Shown here piece after piece: positions 7,725 through 9,732 of a stretch of 9,732 nucleotides of DNA; the first letter of the stretch is position 1; each line of letters opens with the position of its first letter. The notes under the pieces were generated by a model. It was not told the origin of the DNA, ran no database searches, and saw only the letters and a program-made list of their open reading frames with translations. Origin of the DNA: Crocosphaera chwakensis CCY0110 (GTDB lineage: Bacteria > Cyanobacteriota > Cyanobacteriia > Cyanobacteriales > Microcystaceae); the NCBI RefSeq assembly GCF_000169335.1, contig NZ_AAXW01000108.1, positions 1 to 9,732 on the forward strand, read 5' to 3'. The translations under genes and the position numbers were made by a program.

Positions 7725-7738
7725 TAATTAATTAATTA
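7725..7738. repeat. AATT palindrome TAATTAATTAATTA
   Basis: A perfect 14-bp palindrome made of AATT units directly abuts the ACCAGTA/TACTGGT inverted repeat. It would melt easily and may be part of the same regulatory or origin site. Confidence 0.5.
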
Positions 7739-7784
7739 CCTAATCTCGAAAACTTTTTCCTAATCCCAACATTAATGTCCCTAC

Positions 7785-7866
7785 AAATAGGCGATCGCTC
7801 CAACAAGTACATAACTTTTTCACAAAAAGAAAATTAATGAAGGGAAAAATAAGCGATCGCCTATTT
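7785..7866. repeat. 15-bp perfect inverted repeat with HIP1 cores
   Basis: AAATAGGCGATCGCT (7785-7799) and its exact complement AGCGATCGCCTATTT (7852-7866) are separated by 52 bases. Each arm contains the 8-bp HIP1 palindrome, but the match extends over seven further bases, which HIP1 alone does not explain. Confidence 0.75.
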
Positions 7867-7976
7867 TTTCATGCCTAGAAAATATTTTGACATAGCTTGC
7901 TAATTTTTGCCCACTCTCAAAAAATTCTTGTAGTACACACCTCTCGAAAATTTCTGTTTATTTTTAGATAAACTGA

Positions 7977-7982
7977 TATAAT
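7977..7982 (+). promoter_or_regulatory. Candidate plus-strand -10 box
   Basis: A perfect TATAAT lies on the plus strand in an AT-rich stretch, with only a poor -35 (TGTTTA, 7955-7960, 16-base spacer). Transcription would run through both 52-bp blocks to the hairpin at 8300-8324, which also has a T run on this strand. Base composition alone could produce this box. Confidence 0.2.
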
Positions 7983-8037
7983 ATTGATAATAACTATATT
8001 GTTATTGATTTACAAAATTTAGCCTTTACACCCCCAT

Positions 8038-8089
8038 AAACGTTCATGTGTGGTTCATCAGTAGTTCAAAGAACGTTCATCTGTCGTTC
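8038..8089. repeat. 52-bp iteron-like block, copy 1 (five GTTC at 11-bp spacing)
   Basis: GTTC begins at 8042, 8053, 8064, 8075 and 8086, exactly 11 bp apart. The units are GTTCATGTGTG, GTTCATCAGTA, GTTCAAAGAAC, GTTCATCTGTC and a terminal GTTC. GTTC-N4-GAAC closes the array (8086-8097). Helically phased short units are characteristic of iterons, which bind a replication initiator or partition/regulatory protein. Confidence 0.85.
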
Positions 8090-8219
8090 CCCCGAACCTA
8101 ACTAAGTAATTTTTATCGAAATTTCACTACGAATTTGCATCGGAACTTTTAAAAAAAAACTGACAATTTTCGTCTTTTTTATCTCTGTATTATCAATGTA
8201 ATTAGTCAACAAAATAGCC

Positions 8220-8271
8220 AAACGTTCATGTGTGGTTCATCGGTAGTTCAAAGAACGTTCATCTGTCGTTC
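8220..8271. repeat. 52-bp iteron-like block, copy 2
   Basis: Identical to 8038-8089 at 51 of 52 positions (A at 8060 becomes G at 8242), 182 bp downstream in the same orientation. GTTC begins at 8224, 8235, 8246, 8257 and 8268, again followed by GTTC-N4-GAAC (8268-8279) although the surrounding bases differ. The 130 bp between the blocks are AT-rich and not repeated. Confidence 0.85.
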
Positions 8272-8299
8272 ACAGGAACTTTAGACAACTGAAAAAGAA

Positions 8300-8324
8300 A
8301 AAAACTGGGATATACCCAGTTTTT
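8300..8324 (-). terminator. Intrinsic terminator of ssb, possibly bidirectional
   Basis: A perfect 10-bp stem AAAAACTGGG/CCCAGTTTTT encloses a 5-base loop, seven bases after the ssb stop. On the minus strand the stem runs into a long T-rich tract (TTTTTTTCTTTTTC). On the plus strand it also ends in TTTTT, so it may work both ways. Confidence 0.88.
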
Positions 8325-8331
8325 GCGATGT

Positions 8332-8703
8332 TTATTCAGGAATAGAATCACCTTCATTTGATTCTTCTTCCTGAATAGAATCAAGTTGTTGTTTACGATG
8401 ATGGAATTGGATAATGGTGGCTTTGACGCGCAACCCATTTTGCCAATTACCTTCTTTGTCTTGGTAAGTCCCTCCGGTTAACCGTCCTTGAACGGTGATA
8501 GGATCGCCTTTGGACTTGTACTGGCTTAAATTCTCAGCCAGCTTACCGTAACACTCAACCCATAGAAACGAACTGCGCTCAACACGCTCGCCGTTGAATG
8601 TAAATGATTCGTCGTAGGCGAGTAATACTGAAGCTTTGTTTTTCTTATCGTTTAACTTAACTTCAGTAGCACAATTTCCGTTGATGGTAACATTGTTAAT
8701 CAT
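8332..8703 (-). CDS. ssb: Single-stranded DNA-binding protein, plasmid type
   Basis: This 123-residue protein binds single-stranded DNA through an OB fold (residues about 1-104). The sequence follows the family: NNVTINGNC at the N-terminus, SSFLWVECYGKLAENLSQYKSKGDPITVQGRL in the core (residues 44-74), then TYQDKEGNWQNGLRVKATIIQ. It probably protects single strands during plasmid transfer or replication. The start ATG 8703 has a strong AGGAG (8714-8718) ten bases upstream. The tail is short and acidic (EEESNEGDSIPE). Typical bacterial SSBs end in DDDIPF, whose last Phe docks partner proteins; here the final residue is Glu, followed directly by TAA. The gene is flanked by terminators on both sides, so it is probably transcribed on its own. 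Family assignment is firm; whether the altered tip changes partner binding is inference. Confidence 0.92.
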   Translation of the reverse strand: MINNVTINGNCATEVKLNDKKNKASVLLAYDESFTFNGERVERSSFLWVECYGKLAENLSQYKSKGDPITVQGRLTGGTYQDKEGNWQNGLRVKATIIQFHHRKQQLDSIQEEESNEGDSIPE

Positions 8704-8748
8704 CTTAATTTTTCTCCTATTTATAAATTGATGATTTCACTAAAAATT

Positions 8749-8762
8749 GTTGCGATAGCAAC
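8749..8762 (-). promoter_or_regulatory. Small hairpin in the ssb leader
   Basis: GTTGC-N4-GCAAC forms a 5-bp stem with a 4-base loop between the upstream gene's terminator and the ssb ribosome binding site. On the minus strand it is followed by AATTTTT. It may be a second weak terminator, an operator or leader structure. Confidence 0.3.
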
Positions 8763-8796
8763 TAAAAAAAAGAAAAAAGACGGGATAAAACCCATC
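8763..8796 (-). terminator. Intrinsic terminator after the 84-residue protein gene
   Basis: On the minus strand GATGGG-TTTTAT-CCCGTC forms a 6-bp stem (one G-T wobble), followed by TTTTTTCTTTTTTTT. It starts 22 bases after the stop codon. Confidence 0.75.
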
Positions 8797-8818
8797 TATA
8801 AAAGCCAAGAAAAACTTG

Positions 8819-9073
8819 TTATTCTGATTCAGAATCAACTGAAATCTGGGGAGCAAAAGTTAAGTTGATTTGTCCTTCACATTCTGGATATTTACCTATT
8901 TTTCCCCAAGTAACTTCATAAATCCCGAACAAACAATAGAGAGTCGTTTCCCCCATTGAACCTTGTCCTAACCAATCCCTCAATTCAGGAGTATCATCAG
9001 CGATCGCACTAAATTGACCAGCTTGATTTAAGGTGAAATTAAACTTAGAAATAATTTGTGGAAATTGATTCAT
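8819..9073 (-). CDS. Small acidic protein of unknown function (84 residues)
   Basis: Not recognised. I chose ATG 9073 (84 residues) over an upstream TTG at 9115, because TTG is a rare start and GGGG lies a suitable distance (10 bases) before the ATG. The protein is soluble and acidic, with a basic/aromatic start (MNQFPQIISKFNF), a central ADDTPELRDWLGQGSMGETTLYCLFGIYE, two cysteines (47 and 65) and an acidic tail ending SVDSESE. No signal peptide or membrane segment is evident. Its own terminator follows, and ssb comes next. A HIP1 site (9000) lies within the gene. The coding status is supported by length without stops, the ribosome binding site and the terminator 22 bases after the stop; a role in plasmid maintenance is only a guess from context. 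Confidence 0.7.
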   Translation of the reverse strand: MNQFPQIISKFNFTLNQAGQFSAIADDTPELRDWLGQGSMGETTLYCLFGIYEVTWGKIGKYPECEGQINLTFAPQISVDSESE

Positions 9074-9116
9074 AAGATTTAAACCCCAGTAGTAATAGAT
9101 AAACTTCACTCTCAAC

Positions 9117-9132
9117 TAATCCGTCAGGATTA
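9117..9132. repeat. Inverted repeat upstream of the 84-residue protein gene
   Basis: TAATCC-GTCA-GGATTA is a perfect 6-bp inverted repeat with a 4-base spacer, 44 bases before ATG 9073. It is a candidate operator or leader hairpin for the 84-residue gene. Two adjacent AATATT boxes (9135-9140, 9144-9149) make this stretch promoter-like on the minus strand, but no clear -10/-35 pair stands out. Confidence 0.4.
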
Positions 9133-9167
9133 TTAATATTTAAAATATTGATCGGTCTAGAATTAAG

Positions 9168-9191
9168 AAAAAAAAGCCAGACTAATCTGGC
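9168..9191 (-). terminator. Intrinsic terminator after tiny peptide gene 1
   Basis: On the minus strand GCCAGA-TTAG-TCTGGC is a perfect 6-bp GC-rich stem with a 4-base loop, followed directly by eight T. It begins ten bases after the stop of the 22-residue peptide frame, supporting that frame as a real transcription unit. Confidence 0.85.
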
Positions 9192-9201
9192 AAGATTAAA
9201 G

Positions 9202-9270
9202 TCAACTAATAACTGATAAAAGTGTGGTTATGCTGATTAACCAAACGCCAATCGATAAAATCCAATCCAT
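9202..9270 (-). CDS. Tiny hydrophobic peptide 1 (22 residues)
   Basis: ATG 9270 to TGA 9202 encodes 22 residues beginning MDWILSIGVWL and ending LLSVIS, hydrophobic throughout and long enough for a single membrane helix. The start has GGA (9279-9281) eight bases upstream, in the context GGATTAATATTATG. A strong terminator starts ten bases after the stop. The unit is repeated 154 bp to the right (peptide 2) with a similar leader, the same length and its own terminator. Such arrangements occur in type I toxin genes and other small membrane peptides, but no antisense RNA is demonstrated and I do not assign a function. The frame is very short, so coding is a hypothesis supported mainly by the repeated architecture. 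Confidence 0.5.
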   Translation of the reverse strand: MDWILSIGVWLISITTLLSVIS

Positions 9271-9313
9271 AATATTAATCCAAATGTTATTCAGTAAAAA
9301 CTGTGGCGTAGCC

Positions 9314-9345
9314 AAAAAAAAGAGAGACTCTGTGAAAGAATCTCC
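9314..9345 (-). terminator. Intrinsic terminator after tiny peptide gene 2
   Basis: On the minus strand GGAGATTCT-TTCAC-AGAGTCTCT forms a 9-bp stem with two G-T wobbles and a 5-base loop, followed by C and eight T. It begins ten bases after the peptide 2 stop, the same distance as for peptide 1. Its T run is part of the 17-bp repeat. Confidence 0.8.
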
Positions 9346-9355
9346 TTGCATCAAG

Positions 9356-9424
9356 CTAAATTAACGAAATAAGAATTAAACTGATAAAAACTTGCCAAAA
9401 TAAGTTACGCTTTTCTGGGTGCAT
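9356..9424 (-). CDS. Tiny hydrophobic peptide 2 (22 residues)
   Basis: ATG 9424 to TAG 9356 encodes 22 residues: a charged start MHPEKRN, then a hydrophobic helix LFWQVFISLILISLI. GGAG (9434-9437) lies nine bases upstream in the context GGAGTTAAATATTATG, nearly the same as for peptide 1. An in-frame ATG at 9439 would add five residues (MELNI) but has no ribosome binding site. A terminator follows ten bases after the stop. Positive start plus single membrane helix is compatible with a small membrane toxin or a membrane-protein partner; neither is proven. A longer reading from TTG 9565 is not credible because it would run through the repeated leader. Confidence 0.5.
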   Translation of the reverse strand: MHPEKRNLFWQVFISLILISLI

Positions 9425-9439
9425 AATATTTAACTCCAT

Positions 9440-9732
9440 AATATTTCTACTCAAAAATCTGGCGTAGCCAAAAAAAGTAGAGAGAAACTTGACAAGTTGA
9501 AAATAAATTGCTAGTATCCGATTTATTAGTAATCTGCATTCCCTTGCCTCCCCCTCTATCCGCAAGGAAAAGCATTATTAACAATTCTCTTACTGGTTCC
9601 CCACACCAGTTAGGTGAATCCCAAAAAATTTCCTTAAAGTAAATCAGACTGAAAGGTTTTTGTCCCTTTTTGAATCTATCAGTGTCTGAAAGTAAAAATG
9701 GCTTTAATTAGGCAGAAGTAGCTAGTAACGCC
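9440..9732. other. Right end without a clear gene; two stem-loops
   Basis: No convincing gene is visible. On the minus strand two hairpins with G-rich loops stand out: CCTTGC/GCAAGG (9542-9567, 14-base loop) and ACTGGT/ACCAGT (9592-9610, 7-base loop). A 30-codon frame, ATG 9539 to TAG 9447, starts two bases after the first hairpin. Beyond 9611 I see only AT-rich DNA and imperfect repeats of CTGAAAG (9650, 9684). A possible gene end entering from the right edge closes at about 9679 but is too short to support. Confidence 0.5.
9542..9567 (-). promoter_or_regulatory. Hairpin enclosing a Shine-Dalgarno-like loop
   Basis: On the minus strand CCTTGC and GCAAGG pair around a 14-base loop containing GAGGGGGAG, and an ATG (9539) follows two bases after the stem. 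The structure could present or mask a ribosome binding site. It may belong to the leader of the tiny-peptide transcripts. Confidence 0.35.

Larger units (their letters stand above)
7653..8331. other. Gene-free, repeat-rich control region (candidate origin/operator)
   Basis: These 679 bases between ssb and the relaxase gene hold no credible gene. They contain, from left to right, a tandem 11-bp repeat with inverted repeat and AATT palindrome, a HIP1-based 15-bp inverted repeat, an AT-rich stretch with a plus-strand TATAAT, two 52-bp iteron-like blocks and the ssb terminator. Location beside the relaxase gene suits oriT; iteron-like repeats with AT-rich DNA suit oriV or a centromere. No replication protein is in the window to decide. 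Confidence 0.6.
9304..9476. repeat. 17-bp direct repeat in the leaders of the two tiny peptide genes
   Basis: TGGCGTAGCCAAAAAAA occurs at 9304-9320 and 9460-9476, 156 bp apart, one copy upstream of each peptide gene. On the minus strand it reads as a T run followed by GGCTACGCCA, which can form a small TGGC-TAC-GCCA hairpin. It marks the two units as duplicates. Confidence 0.8.

Noticed and set aside
7887..7892. Perfect -35 box TTGACA on the plus strand
   Set aside because: No -10-like sequence lies 16-18 bases downstream (CCCACT occurs there), so it is not supported as a promoter.
8038..8271. CRISPR array
   Set aside because: There are only two 52-bp copies with a 130-bp gap and internal 11-bp periodicity; there is no repeat-spacer series and no cas gene.
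8046..8284. Two similar mini-frames (19 and 18 codons, both starting MCGSSVVQRTF) inside the 52-bp blocks
   Set aside because: The single block difference is synonymous in this frame, but one difference proves nothing, there is no ribosome binding site, and the 11-bp GTTC periodicity explains the conservation better.
9125..9130. ATCCTG on the minus strand, resembling the RP4-type nic core
   Set aside because: It is a six-base match in an unrelated place, far from the relaxase gene and within a small inverted repeat upstream of the 84-residue gene; chance explains it.
9356..9565. A 69-residue frame starting at TTG 9565
   Set aside because: It runs through the repeated T-run/GGCTACGCCA leader and a stem-loop; only its last 22 codons have a proper ribosome binding site and start.

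Overview
The window looks like part of a mobile plasmid, or an integrated conjugative element, from a cyanobacterium. It is AT-rich and carries seven copies of the HIP1 palindrome GCGATCGC (1150, 5112, 6121, 6880, 7791, 7853, 9000), a hallmark of many cyanobacterial genomes. The genus cannot be fixed from sequence alone; AT-rich unicellular groups (Cyanothece/Crocosphaera-like) would fit. Every supported gene is on the minus strand, so transcription runs from the right end to the left.

Right part (about 8.3-9.73 kb): a cluster of very small genes. Two tandem units each encode a 22-residue hydrophobic peptide with its own ribosome binding site and intrinsic terminator. They are followed by an 84-residue acidic protein of unknown function and a plasmid-type single-stranded DNA-binding protein (SSB) whose acidic tail ends IPE instead of the usual IPF. 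Each of these four genes has a minus-strand terminator just after its stop.

Central control region (7653-8331, no gene): two near-identical 52-bp blocks 182 bp apart, each with five GTTC cores exactly 11 bp apart (iteron-like). It also holds a 15-bp inverted repeat built on two HIP1 sites, and a tandem 11-bp repeat plus inverted repeat just ahead of the relaxase gene. This is the best candidate in the window for a replication origin, transfer origin, centromere or shared operator.

Left part (1-7.65 kb): a DNA-transfer module. In transcription order it has a MOBP-like relaxase, a 604-residue protein of unknown function, a VirB2/TrbC-like pilin candidate with an extra N-terminal membrane domain, and a VirB4/TrbE/TraC-type ATPase with an N-terminal VirB3/TrbD-like membrane region. 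A secreted protein in the VirB5/TrbJ position is cut by the window edge. The order B2 - B3/B4 - B5 candidate matches classical type IV secretion operons.

Inferred overall picture: the relaxase nicks plasmid DNA, SSB covers the single strand, and the ATPase and pilin belong to the envelope channel. No coupling protein, replication initiator or partition gene is visible here; they would lie outside the window if present.
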